This document shows positions 43,727 through 51,972 of a DNA stretch of 64,000 bases, in pieces. Every line of letters begins with the position of its first letter. The first letter of the stretch is position 1. The position numbers and the translations under genes are program-made. The notes beneath the pieces are model-generated. The model was not told the DNA's origin. It made no database searches and worked only from the letters and a program-made list of their open reading frames with translations. The stretch spans positions 62,001 through 126,000 of the forward strand of contig CANRLH010000004.1 in NCBI GenBank assembly GCA_947631455.1. Reading direction: 5' to 3'. The stretch comes from an uncultured Clostridia bacterium (GTDB lineage: Bacteria > Bacillota > Clostridia > Oscillospirales > Ruminococcaceae).

Positions 43727-44656
43727 TCACAATGTGATTTTAGGAAGATACGACAGAATATCCTCTTTCATTCTTATGCATTCACGTCTTGCGGCGCGGG
43801 CATACTCCTCTTCGTCGCACTCTTCCTTTTTATATGCGCACATTATGGCACGAGAGGAATTTACTATCGCTCCAAGTCCGTTTGAGTCAAACGCCTTTGA
43901 AACTCCCTCTGCGCCGCCGCCCTGCGCTCCGTAACCCGGTACCAGAAAAAAGGTATTAGGAAGCTTTGCTCTCATCTCCGCAAGCTGTTCGGGGTAGGTA
44001 GCGCCTACTACCGCTCCTACTGAGGAATACCCGAGTTTTCCGGGAGCGGTCTCTCCCCACTTCTCACACATTTCCCCCATCAGTCCGTAGACGGTCTTAT
44101 CTCCTATCTTCTGATCCTGAAGCTCTCCGCTGGACTTGTTTGAAGTTTTTACAAGAACAAAAATTCCTTTGTCGCTCTCTCTACACTCCTTTAAAAGCGG
44201 CTCTACTCCATCGGTCCCTAAATAGCCGTTCACCGTCATAGCGTCTGCGCCAAACGGCGTGAGTTCCTCATCGTCCACCAAAACCGTTCCAAGGTGAGCT
44301 GCCGCATACGCTTCCATAGTAGCACCTATGTCGCTTCTCTTGGCATCAGTTATAACATACATTCCTTTTTTCTGAGCGTAAGAAATTGTTTTATAAAGCG
44401 TTTTTACGCCTTGATATCCGTACATTTCATAATATGCTGCCTGTGGCTTTATCGCCGGAACTATATCGCATATTTCGTCAATTATTCCCTTGTTAAACTC
44501 TAAAACCGCCTTGGCAGCGCCCTTTAATGTCTTACCGTATTTCTTATAAGCCTTTTTCTTTATAAATTCAGGCACATATTCAAGCCTTGGATCAAGCCCC
44601 GCAACGGTAGGGTTCTGTGTTTTGATTATTTTCTCAATAAGTCTGTCAAATGACAT
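43727..44656 (-). CDS. pyrF: Orotidine 5'-phosphate decarboxylase (type 2)
   Basis: 309 residues, the longer group found in many bacteria and mycobacteria. It has VAGLDPRLEYVPEF at the start, the catalytic DAKRSDIG motif (Lys and Asp charges) and VPGYGAQGGGAEGV at the phosphate site. It makes UMP by removing carbon dioxide. It lies 22 bp after pyrC; other pyrimidine genes are not in the window. Confidence 0.96.
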   Translation of the reverse strand: MSFDRLIEKIIKTQNPTVAGLDPRLEYVPEFIKKKAYKKYGKTLKGAAKAVLEFNKGIIDEICDIVPAIKPQAAYYEMYGYQGVKTLYKTISYAQKKGMYVITDAKRSDIGATMEAYAAAHLGTVLVDDEELTPFGADAMTVNGYLGTDGVEPLLKECRESDKGIFVLVKTSNKSSGELQDQKIGDKTVYGLMGEMCEKWGETAPGKLGYSSVGAVVGATYPEQLAEMRAKLPNTFFLVPGYGAQGGGAEGVSKAFDSNGLGAIVNSSRAIMCAYKKEECDEEEYARAARRECIRMKEDILSYLPKITL

Positions 44657-44678
44657 ATTTAACTCTCCTTATTTTTGA

Positions 44679-45941
44679 TCAGTTTAAGCTGTAAACGACC
44701 TTTCCTTTTGAGATCGTATATACAGCTCTTCCTTTAAGCCTTTCGCCCTTGAATACACTGTTTTTGCTCTTTGAATGAAGTTTTTCAGCAACTACATCCC
44801 ACTCCATCTCGGCATCTACAACGGTGATATCAGCAGGGTATCCGGGCTGTATTTTAAGAGTGGGCAAAGAAAGTATCCTACGCGGGTTCTCGCTCATAAC
44901 TCTCTGCACGTCACTCATGCTCATTTTCCCGGTGTGATAAAGCTTTGTAAGTGTCGCGCCAAGTGAGGTCTCAAGTCCGACTACACCGTTAGGAGCTTTG
45001 TGAAAATCAGCCTTTTCCTCCTTGGTGTGCGGAGCATGATCGGTCACAATGCAATCTATAATTCCGTCGACAACAGCAGCTTCGATCGCCTTTCTGTCAT
45101 CCTCCTCTCTCAGCGGAGGATTCATTCTGTAATCCGCATCCTGAGCTTTAAGCTTTTCATCGGTATAGGTAAAATAATGCGGCGCGGTTTCGCAGGTGAC
45201 CTTTACTCCATCGGCCTTTGCAGCTCTGATTATATTAACCGAGCCTTTTGTAGATACATGACATATATGCACTCTTGCATCACAGCTCATAGCAAGCGCT
45301 ATTTCACGCGCGGTGATGTAATCCTCGCTTGCCCTATCCATTCCAGAAACGCCGAGCAGTCTGCTCACCTTTCCCTTATTCATAATTCCACCGTTGATAA
45401 TTTTTAAATCCTCACAGTGGCTTAAAACCAAAAGCCCGTTTTCGTCAGATTTCTCAAGCGCTTGACGCATAAGCTCGGCATTTTCTACCGGTCGTCCATC
45501 ATCTGATATTACCTTTATCCCGAGCCTTTTATACATATCAAAATCTGCAAGAGCTTCCCCTTTCATTCCCTTTGTAACACATGCTGCGGGGATCACATCT
45601 ATACCGGTCTGCTCAGCCTTTTTAAGGATATATGAAATAACATCTTCGCTGTCAACGGGAGGAGCAGTATTAGGCATACATACAACTGCCGTAAATCCTC
45701 CTGCTTTTGCAGCGCTTGCACCGGTCAGTATGTCCTCCTTGTGCGTTTGTCCGGGGTCCCGAAAATGCACATGCATATCGCACAGACCCGTCAAAGCGTA
45801 AAGCCTTCCCTCTCCGTTGATGACCTCTGCGTCTTCTTCGTTTATGTTATCCGAAACCTCTTTGATAAGTCCGTCTTCAATAAGAATATCGCAAAGAGTT
45901 TTATCGCAAAGCCTTACGCTTTTTAAAAGAAGTCTCTTCAA
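44679..45941 (-). CDS. pyrC: Dihydroorotase
   Basis: 420 residues, type I dihydroorotase. The zinc histidines HVHFRDPGQTHKE (HxH) follow the first strand; DDGRP, a SHCED segment, HICHVSTKGS and the catalytic Asp in IVTDHAPHTKEEK complete the site. It closes carbamoyl-aspartate to dihydroorotate. It is coupled to the lipoprotein gene upstream by only 2 bp. Identity is clear. Confidence 0.96.
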   Translation of the reverse strand: MKRLLLKSVRLCDKTLCDILIEDGLIKEVSDNINEEDAEVINGEGRLYALTGLCDMHVHFRDPGQTHKEDILTGASAAKAGGFTAVVCMPNTAPPVDSEDVISYILKKAEQTGIDVIPAACVTKGMKGEALADFDMYKRLGIKVISDDGRPVENAELMRQALEKSDENGLLVLSHCEDLKIINGGIMNKGKVSRLLGVSGMDRASEDYITAREIALAMSCDARVHICHVSTKGSVNIIRAAKADGVKVTCETAPHYFTYTDEKLKAQDADYRMNPPLREEDDRKAIEAAVVDGIIDCIVTDHAPHTKEEKADFHKAPNGVVGLETSLGATLTKLYHTGKMSMSDVQRVMSENPRRILSLPTLKIQPGYPADITVVDAEMEWDVVAEKLHSKSKNSVFKGERLKGRAVYTISKGKVVYSLN

Positions 45942-45943
45942 AT

Positions 45944-46432
45944 CTACTTTTCCTCAATTCCTAAAATTCCATATGTCAGTGTAACAAGGTTGTCTGTTTC
46001 CAACGCTGTGTCAAGAGAATTCAGCCGTGCGACTATCTCGTTCGCTTCTAGTGATACCCCGTCTCCCTTAGACTCAATATACATAACGATCCTTCTAACC
46101 GTTTCGTTCTTTGCGTTTGCATTAGACTGCATCCAGTCACCGTAGGTAAGAGCTTTTACCGCATCCTCATTAACACTTATTGGTTCCTGGGTCATATCAG
46201 CTGCATCGTCTGATCCGGTCGTTATCTGAGCCTGAGATGCGTCCTCTTCGGTTTTACTTTGTTCTTCGGTTTTGTCATCACTCGCAGAGTCTGTCTGCTC
46301 AGCGGTTATCTCAACAGGTTCAGTCGTTGTCTTAATTTCAAAAGAGTCCGGCTGAGAAGACGGAACATCAGTGCAGGCACAAAATACCGCCGACATCATA
46401 ACAGCACAAACTAACGCTGATAGCTTTTTCAT
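45944..46432 (-). CDS. Small Thr/Glu-rich lipoprotein
   Basis: 162 residues with a lipoprotein-type signal (MKKLSALVCAVMMSAVFCAC; the last Cys, C20, is the likely lipidated residue, although the lipobox FCAC is not ideal). A disordered linker rich in Thr, Glu, Ser and Asp (about 21-90) leads to a compact helical domain of about 65 residues with YGDWMQSNANAKNETVRRIV. The function is unknown. It lies 19 bp after ilvD and 2 bp before pyrC, an odd place for an envelope protein. Confidence 0.78.
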   Translation of the reverse strand: MKKLSALVCAVMMSAVFCACTDVPSSQPDSFEIKTTTEPVEITAEQTDSASDDKTEEQSKTEEDASQAQITTGSDDAADMTQEPISVNEDAVKALTYGDWMQSNANAKNETVRRIVMYIESKGDGVSLEANEIVARLNSLDTALETDNLVTLTYGILGIEEK

Positions 46433-46451
46433 AATTATCGTCCTTTCCTTT

Positions 46452-48119
46452 TTATTCCTTTGTTTCCAAAATTGCTCCTCTGTTACCGGATGTAACTAAT
46501 GAAGCATATCTTGCAAGATATCCGGTAGTTATCTTAGGCTTTCTGGGCGTCCACTTTGCCGTTCGCTCAGCCATTTCCTCATCGCTTATTTTTACTTCAA
46601 TCTTATTTGCGGGAATGTCAATACTTATAATATCCCCGTTTTGAATCATGGCGATCGGTCCGCCAACGGCAGCTTCAGGAGAAACGTGTCCAATAGCTGC
46701 TCCTCTTGTAGCTCCGGAGAATCGTCCGTCAGTGATAAGCGCTACGGTAGAGCCGAGCCCCATTCCGATTATAGCTGATGTGGGGTTGAGCATTTCTCTC
46801 ATTCCCGGACCGCCCTTAGGTCCTTCATATCTTATAACCACAACGTCTCCGTCCTTGATTTTTCCGCCGAGAATAGCACTCATTGCATCCTCCTCGCAGT
46901 CGAATACCCTTGCAGGGCCCTCGTGCCTGAGCATTTCCTCAGAGACCGCCGAACGCTTTACAACGCATGAATCGGGAGCCAGATTTCCTCTGAGCACCGC
47001 AATTCCTCCGGTCTTTGAATACGGATCGTCTATCGGTCTAATTATATCCGTATTTTTGTTTTCGCAGCCCTTGATATTCTCAGCCACGGTCTTACCCGTA
47101 CAGGTCATTATATCCGTGTGCAGAAGATCATGCTTGTCAAGCTCGTTCATAAGCGCATAAACTCCGCCCGCTTCGTCAAACTCTTCTATATAATTCCTTC
47201 CGGCAGGCGCAAGATGACAAAGGTTGGGCGTTTTATCTGAAATCTCATTTGCAATGTCAAGGTTTATTTCTATTCCGCATTCGTGAGCAATGGCAGGAAG
47301 ATGAAGCATTGAGTTTGTCGAACAGCCAAGAGCCATATCACAAGCAAGTGCATTCATAAACGCGTCCTTAGTCATGATATCACGCGGCTTTATGTCGCGC
47401 TTTAAAAGCTCCATGATCTGCATACCCGTATGCTTCGCAAGCTCTATTCTCCGCGAATAAACGGCAGGGATCGTGCCGTTTCCCCTTAAAGCCATACCCA
47501 GCACCTCTGTAAGGCAGTTCATTGAGTTTGCCGTATACATTCCCGAACACGAACCGCAGGTAGGACAGGTCTTATACTCGTACTCCTTTAACTTATCGTC
47601 GTCTATTTTTCCGGCATTATACTCACCCACCGCTTCAGAGATCGAGCTGAACGATGTTTTCTTTCCGTCAATGTGTCCTGCCAGCATCGGGCCTCCCGAA
47701 ACAAAAATCGTCGGAATGTTAAGCCTCGCTGCCGCCATGAGCAGCCCCGGAACATTTTTGTCGCAGTTCGGCACCATTACAAGCGCGTCAAACGCATGAG
47801 CCATCGCCATAGCCTCGGTCGAATCCGCAATGAGGTCACGGGTAACAAGAGAATACTTCATTCCCTGATGTCCCATTGCTATACCGTCACAAACCGCAAT
47901 CGCCGGAAAAACTATCGGAGTTCCGCCTGCCATAGCAACGCCGAGCTTTACTGCGTCGACTATCTTGTCGATATTCATATGCCCCGGTACTATTTCGTTA
48001 TAAGACGATACTATACCGACCAAAGGACGCGCTACCTCCTCCTCAGTCAGTCCCAATGCGTGAAACAGCGCTCTGTGCGGAGCGTTATTTACTCCCTCCT
48101 TGATAGGATTACTTTTCAT
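46452..48119 (-). CDS. ilvD: Dihydroxy-acid dehydratase
   Basis: 555 residues. The three iron-sulfur cysteines are seen: C in NCDKNVPG, C in [17 protein letters not shown] and C at the start (SDGIAMGH region has the family's VCDGIAMG). GGSTNS is replaced by GCSTNSMLH, a normal variant. The C-terminal [12 protein letters not shown] and GHVSPEA motifs are present. It makes the 2-keto acids for valine and isoleucine synthesis, using magnesium and an iron-sulfur cluster. It follows aroK by 24 bp. Confidence 0.97.
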   Translation of the reverse strand: MKSNPIKEGVNNAPHRALFHALGLTEEEVARPLVGIVSSYNEIVPGHMNIDKIVDAVKLGVAMAGGTPIVFPAIAVCDGIAMGHQGMKYSLVTRDLIADSTEAMAMAHAFDALVMVPNCDKNVPGLLMAAARLNIPTIFVSGGPMLAGHIDGKKTSFSSISEAVGEYNAGKIDDDKLKEYEYKTCPTCGSCSGMYTANSMNCLTEVLGMALRGNGTIPAVYSRRIELAKHTGMQIMELLKRDIKPRDIMTKDAFMNALACDMALGCSTNSMLHLPAIAHECGIEINLDIANEISDKTPNLCHLAPAGRNYIEEFDEAGGVYALMNELDKHDLLHTDIMTCTGKTVAENIKGCENKNTDIIRPIDDPYSKTGGIAVLRGNLAPDSCVVKRSAVSEEMLRHEGPARVFDCEEDAMSAILGGKIKDGDVVVIRYEGPKGGPGMREMLNPTSAIIGMGLGSTVALITDGRFSGATRGAAIGHVSPEAAVGGPIAMIQNGDIISIDIPANKIEVKISDEEMAERTAKWTPRKPKITTGYLARYASLVTSGNRGAILETKE

Positions 48120-48143
48120 TTTTAGGTCAGTCCTTTCCTGTAT

Positions 48144-48641
48144 TTAGTCATAAAGCTTTGACAGTATGTTCTTTGCCACGGTAAGAGCACCGTGATTTCC
48201 GTTTACCGTAAAGCTTGAATTTTTAATATACTTCGGCTTTCTGTCGTTATACCGATTTAAAAGCTCCTCTTTAGTTGAATTTGCGGCGATGGGGCGGTTC
48301 GGGTCGTCCTTTATTCTCATGTAACAGGTGTTAAACTTAACGTCTATAAAAATCACCGTTCCTATTTCCTTGGCTGCACGACCATTCTCATCTCTTAAAA
48401 GCGCTCCCCCACCGGTGGCTATAACTCCCGTTTTTCCGACAAATGACTTTATCACCTTGGTTTCAATGTCTCTAAAATACTCTTCTGAGCATTCTGAAAA
48501 TATCTCGGGAATGGTTTTACCCTCAAGCGTTTCTATGTAATCATCCATGTCGGTGAAATCGCACCCCAAAAGCCTTGCAAGCCGCTTTCCGACTGTTGTT
48601 TTTCCGCAGCCCATAAACCCACACAGAAATATCGGCCTCAT
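48144..48641 (-). CDS. aroK: Shikimate kinase
   Basis: 165 residues, usual length. P-loop GFMGCGKTTVGK, the shikimate-binding DMDDYIE (with the conserved Asp and Arg pair), TGGGALL and the lid RPIA and YNDRKPKY motifs are present. It phosphorylates shikimate. It overlaps aroE by 1 base and so forms a translational pair for the shikimate pathway. Confidence 0.97.
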   Translation of the reverse strand: MRPIFLCGFMGCGKTTVGKRLARLLGCDFTDMDDYIETLEGKTIPEIFSECSEEYFRDIETKVIKSFVGKTGVIATGGGALLRDENGRAAKEIGTVIFIDVKFNTCYMRIKDDPNRPIAANSTKEELLNRYNDRKPKYIKNSSFTVNGNHGALTVAKNILSKLYD

Positions 48642-49489
48642 CAGTTAAAATTCCTCTTTACAATTTCGTTCATCTCACTGATAATACTGTTTACTTCATC
48701 AGCTGTATACTCGTCTCCGTCCCATATCCTGTGTGCAGACACCGCCTGCCAGACAAGCATTGCCATTCCTCCGGCAGTTTTAATACCCATTTCTCTTGCC
48801 TTTTTTAAAAGAAGGGTCTCACCCGGATTGTAAACGATGTCAAACACAGCCTTCGCCCTTTCAATTATTTTATCCGGTACAGGACAGGCGTCAACTTTAG
48901 GATACATTCCCACAGGGGTCGCGTTAATTAAAAGATCATAGTCTTTTTGATCGTCTATATCAGTGTTTAAAACTATACTAACCTCGGCGTTCGGTCTTAC
49001 TGCAAGTATTTCACTTTTTGTCTTTTGTGCAAGCGGCATATCGCTTTCAAGCACCGCGATATTAAGCCGTGCCCCTGCAAAGGCTGCCTCAATCGCAGCC
49101 ATTCTTCCTACTCCTCCGCAGCCGATCAGAACGACCTCACCTGAAAGATCGGCCCCCATTGAACGAACGGTTTCCAAAAAGCCGTCACAGTCTGTATTGT
49201 ATCCTGTTAAAATTCCGTTTTTGTTGTCGACACAGTTTACTGAATTATATCTCTTTGCAGAATCATCAAGCCGATCTAAAAGATCTATAACTGCCACTTT
49301 ATGAGGAATTGTTACGTTGTATCCGGCCAAGGAGTCGAGTTTATCCTTGCTTGCTTTCAAATCCTTCGGGCATATTTCCATAACGTCGTACTCAAACTCA
49401 CGGTTTTTAAGTTCAAACAGCCTTTTGTGGATTGGCGGCGACATGGTGTGTTTAAGAGTTTCTCCCACTACTGCATATCTTCTTTGCAT
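48641..49489 (-). CDS. aroE: Shikimate dehydrogenase
   Basis: 282 residues from ATG 49489 (GGAGATGAAATC upstream; a TTG six codons earlier has none). The shikimate site shows HTMSPPIHK, the catalytic Lys in NVTIPHK, the Asn in NTDCDGF and the NADP fold GCGGVGRMAAIEA. It reduces 3-dehydroshikimate. It lies 14 bp after the dCMP deaminase gene. Confidence 0.96.
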   Translation of the reverse strand: MQRRYAVVGETLKHTMSPPIHKRLFELKNREFEYDVMEICPKDLKASKDKLDSLAGYNVTIPHKVAVIDLLDRLDDSAKRYNSVNCVDNKNGILTGYNTDCDGFLETVRSMGADLSGEVVLIGCGGVGRMAAIEAAFAGARLNIAVLESDMPLAQKTKSEILAVRPNAEVSIVLNTDIDDQKDYDLLINATPVGMYPKVDACPVPDKIIERAKAVFDIVYNPGETLLLKKAREMGIKTAGGMAMLVWQAVSAHRIWDGDEYTADEVNSIISEMNEIVKRNFN

Positions 49490-49503
49490 GATTTCATCTC
49501 CGA

Positions 49504-49983
49504 TCAAAGCTTTATGTATATCTCTCTGTTTGTTCTTTCATATTTACGGCATTTTACACCCGATTTTTCAAACATTGAAACAGAAGCTTTTACAGCGTCA
49601 GAATCGGGATATTTGTTGTCAGCGTATATAACCTCTTTAATTCCGCTCTGAATGATCGCTTTAGCACATTCGTTGCACGGAAACAAGGTAACGTATATCC
49701 TTGCGTTTTGTGTGGTAACAGCCTGCCTGTTTAAAATCGCGTTAAGCTCTGCGTGGCACACAAACGGATACTTCGTCTCCAGCGCATCGCCCTCTCTTTC
49801 CCAGGGCATATCGTCGTCATTGCAGCCTATCGGCATACCGTTATAGCCCACCGATATTATCTTGTTTTCATCACTTACAATACATGCGCCGACCTGAGTA
49901 TTTGAATCCTTACTGCGCATAGCGGAAAACATAGCCACTCCCATAAAATACTCATCCCATGAAATATAGTCGGTTCTTTTCAT
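49504..49983 (-). CDS. dCMP deaminase (ComEB-like)
   Basis: 159 residues with the zinc deaminase site HAELNAI (H77 and E79) and PCNEC (C103, C106). The N-terminal WDEYFMGVAMFSAMRS and the GYNGMPIGC loop match dCMP deaminases. It makes dUMP for thymidylate synthesis. It also resembles B. subtilis ComEB, but no competence genes are near. Confidence 0.94.
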   Translation of the reverse strand: MKRTDYISWDEYFMGVAMFSAMRSKDSNTQVGACIVSDENKIISVGYNGMPIGCNDDDMPWEREGDALETKYPFVCHAELNAILNRQAVTTQNARIYVTLFPCNECAKAIIQSGIKEVIYADNKYPDSDAVKASVSMFEKSGVKCRKYERTNREIYIKL

Positions 49984-50002
49984 AACTGCCTCCCATAAAA
50001 GC

Positions 50003-50596
50003 TCAGTCGCCGAAATCGTCCGAATGTCCTCTAATGTAATTTACCAGAAGCCTGTTTATATCTTTTTTTGAAATCTCAGTTTCAAATTCGTAGTCGAGGT
50101 CGGTGAGTTTATTATTCCCATAATCCAGCATAAATCTTGAAAAGTACTCCTCACCGTGCTTATTAAGAAGCTTTTCGTAACCATCCTTGGAGCTTTCGGT
50201 TATCTCTGAAAGCGTATACTCCTTAAGCTCCCTAAAGCCCTCTATTGCAAAATCCACAAACCGGGCATTTTGTGAGTTTTCGTAAAACTTGTTGAACCCG
50301 TTTTTCTCAAATTCGTCTACAAGAAGCTTTATGCCATATACTACGCCGCAAGGTTTTGGAAGTCCTAAAAGGGTATCGGTTTTTTCTTTTCCTTCCTCTA
50401 CGCCGTCATCCATCTTTCGCTCTATCCATATGCAGACTGCCTTGACCAAATCATCGCTTGAAATCTCATCTATCTGCTCTATGGTAAGCTCACGGTAGTC
50501 AATGTCCTTATCACCAACATCGACTGACAGACTTTCAAGAAGCCTGTCAAGCTCCTCTTCAGATTCCGTTTTTTCCTTCAAATCAAAAAGTCCCAT
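50003..50596 (-). CDS. DMP19/DUF4375-like cytoplasmic protein
   Basis: 197 residues, acidic and mostly helical. The core pattern (LTIEQIDEISSDDLVKAVCIWIE, LPKPCGVVYGIKLLVDEFEKNGFNKFYENSQ, then a helix around FVDFAIEGFRELKEY) resembles DUF4375/DMP19 proteins, whose function is not firmly known (one member inhibits a DNA-binding protein by DNA mimicry). It lies 7 bp after the glucokinase gene in the same transcript. The assignment is by eye. Confidence 0.6.
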   Translation of the reverse strand: MGLFDLKEKTESEEELDRLLESLSVDVGDKDIDYRELTIEQIDEISSDDLVKAVCIWIERKMDDGVEEGKEKTDTLLGLPKPCGVVYGIKLLVDEFEKNGFNKFYENSQNARFVDFAIEGFRELKEYTLSEITESSKDGYEKLLNKHGEEYFSRFMLDYGNNKLTDLDYEFETEISKKDINRLLVNYIRGHSDDFGD

Positions 50597-50603
50597 AATT
50601 CTC

Positions 50604-51563
50604 CTATAGTCGCTTATTAAGCCCTAAGAACGCCGCTCCGATAATACCCGCATCATTTCCCAATGTCGCGATAACTATCTTCGTATTTTTAGGCGAATTT
50701 CTCGTATACACCTCTTTTGAAACTATCTCCTTAACGGGGACTAAAAGCTCATCCCCCTCGTTGCACACCCCGCCGCCTATGCAAAGCACATCCGGCTGAA
50801 AAATGTTTATCATATTAGTGATTCCCAAAGCAAGGTACTTTATATACTTATCGCAAACATCTTTTGCAATTTCGCATCCCATGCGCATAGCGTTAAAAGA
50901 ATGCCTTGCAGAAACTTTACCGTCGTTTTCAGCCATTTTCGCCATTATGCAGTCCGGATGTTCTTTGATAGCCTCCCTTGTCATACGCACAAGTCCTGTA
51001 GCAGATGAAAAGACCTCAAAGCAGCCCTTTCTGCCGCAGGTGCATTGGGGTCCGGACGGATCAATCACCGTGTGTCCTACCTCCGCTCCGGCATAGTTAA
51101 AGCCGGAATAAATCCTGCCGTTTATTATTATTCCACCGCCTACTCCCGTTCCGAGAGTGATGCAGACAGCGTCGTTTGCACCTTTTGCCGAACCGGCCAG
51201 AAACTCACCGTAAGCCGCTGCATTAGCATCATTTTCAATATATACCGGCATATCTATATGTTTTTTTATTTCTCTAGCCATATAAAAATCGTTAAATCCA
51301 AGATTGCACGAATACTCAATAACTCCGCTGTCAGTGTTTGCGATCCCGGGAGTTCCGATACCGATGCTCACCACATCCGAAAGCGATATACAGGCAATTT
51401 TTGCGGCTTCTTTTACCAGATCAGCTATATCGGCACATATTTCCTCTCCCAGCCTTGGAAGATTTGTCTTTCTTTCAGCTTTTGATATTATTTTATACTC
51501 CTCATCGACAATTCCCGCAACGATATTTGTTCCGCCGAGGTCGACTCCTGCATAATACTTCAA
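50604..51563 (-). CDS. ROK-family glucokinase
   Basis: 319 residues starting at TTG; the upstream AAGAAAGAAGTG is a weak ribosome site and no ATG is in frame. It has the phosphate-binding DLGGTN near residue 8, the GTPGIAN block, a sugar site ENDANAAA, the GTGVGGG motif and the ROK zinc motif CTCGRKGCFE (about 172-181). ROK glucokinases phosphorylate glucose in the cytosol. It starts the 42-51 kb run of core genes and has a strong promoter. Confidence 0.9.
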   Translation of the reverse strand: MKYYAGVDLGGTNIVAGIVDEEYKIISKAERKTNLPRLGEEICADIADLVKEAAKIACISLSDVVSIGIGTPGIANTDSGVIEYSCNLGFNDFYMAREIKKHIDMPVYIENDANAAAYGEFLAGSAKGANDAVCITLGTGVGGGIIINGRIYSGFNYAGAEVGHTVIDPSGPQCTCGRKGCFEVFSSATGLVRMTREAIKEHPDCIMAKMAENDGKVSARHSFNAMRMGCEIAKDVCDKYIKYLALGITNMINIFQPDVLCIGGGVCNEGDELLVPVKEIVSKEVYTRNSPKNTKIVIATLGNDAGIIGAAFLGLNKRL

Positions 51564-51678
51564 ATCATTAACACTTCTTTCTTAAACGGATCATTCAATA
51601 TTATCATAGTTCCACTGCTCTTAAATATGCGTTTACCTCTGTCATTTAAGCCATATTAACCAAATGTTACATATAGTT

Positions 51679-51707
51679 AGTATACCATATAGGCGTTTTA
51701 AAGTCAA
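51679..51707 (-). promoter_or_regulatory. Promoter of the glucokinase operon
   Basis: On the minus strand, TTGACT (51702-51707), 17 bp, TATACT (51679-51684). It leaves a leader of about 110 nt before the TTG start and lies just downstream of the RNA element's terminator. Confidence 0.8.
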
Positions 51708-51720
51708 CGCCGTATAACAC

Positions 51721-51748
51721 AAAAACCGCAGGGAAAATCCCTGCGGCT
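51721..51748 (-). terminator. Intrinsic terminator of the RNA element / GH30 transcript
   Basis: On the minus strand, a 9-bp perfect stem CCGCAGGGA/TCCCTGCGG with a 3-base loop, followed by five T. Confidence 0.88.
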
Positions 51749-51912
51749 GAGCGTTTCAAAAACTTTTTCACACGCTTTGAAGGACAAACACGATCGCTGA
51801 GGGCAAAGCCTTGCTACGCATTTTCCTGAGTACCCCTTTTAATAGCACCTCGCCATGCGGTGGAGTGATCTTAATGTTTCCCTGCGGCGGCACATGTCTG
51901 CCTAAGCGAATT

Positions 51913-51942
51913 ATTATAATGTTTTACTCCACCTTTGTGCAA
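51913..51942 (-). promoter_or_regulatory. Possible internal promoter of the RNA element
   Basis: On the minus strand, TTGCAC (51937-51942), 18 bp, TATAAT (51913-51918). Transcription would begin near 51907. The spacer contains one arm of the GGTGGAGT inverted repeat. Confidence 0.55.
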
Positions 51943-51972
51943 GGCCTATGCTTAATAAACGTAAATCACGCA

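Larger units (their letters stand above)
51721..51945 (-). ncRNA. Candidate structured RNA with terminator, between GH30 and glucokinase genes
   Basis: A 400-bp gap without a gene holds this element. On the minus strand three perfect long-range helices can form: GCCTTGC/GCAAGGC (51939-51945 with 51808-51814), GGTGGAGT/ACTCCACC (51926-51933 with 51859-51866) and CGCAT/ATGCG (51817-51821 with 51854-51858), a three-way junction, and the segment ends in a CCGCAGGGA/TCCCTGCGG hairpin (51726-51746) followed by TTTTT. An alternative is a shorter RNA of about 187 nt from an internal promoter (51913-51942); its near-5' CCGCAGGGAAA can pair with the 3' arm, giving a rod that recalls 6S RNA. No known family is recognised with confidence. 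It could be the GH30 3' region, a riboswitch or a free small RNA. Confidence 0.5.

Noticed and set aside
51721-51960. tmRNA, SRP RNA or RNase P RNA as identity of the RNA element
   Set aside because: No GGTTCGA tRNA-like end, no GGAAGGAAGCAGC-type SRP loop and no GAGGAAAGTCC-type P4 sequence is visible on either strand.
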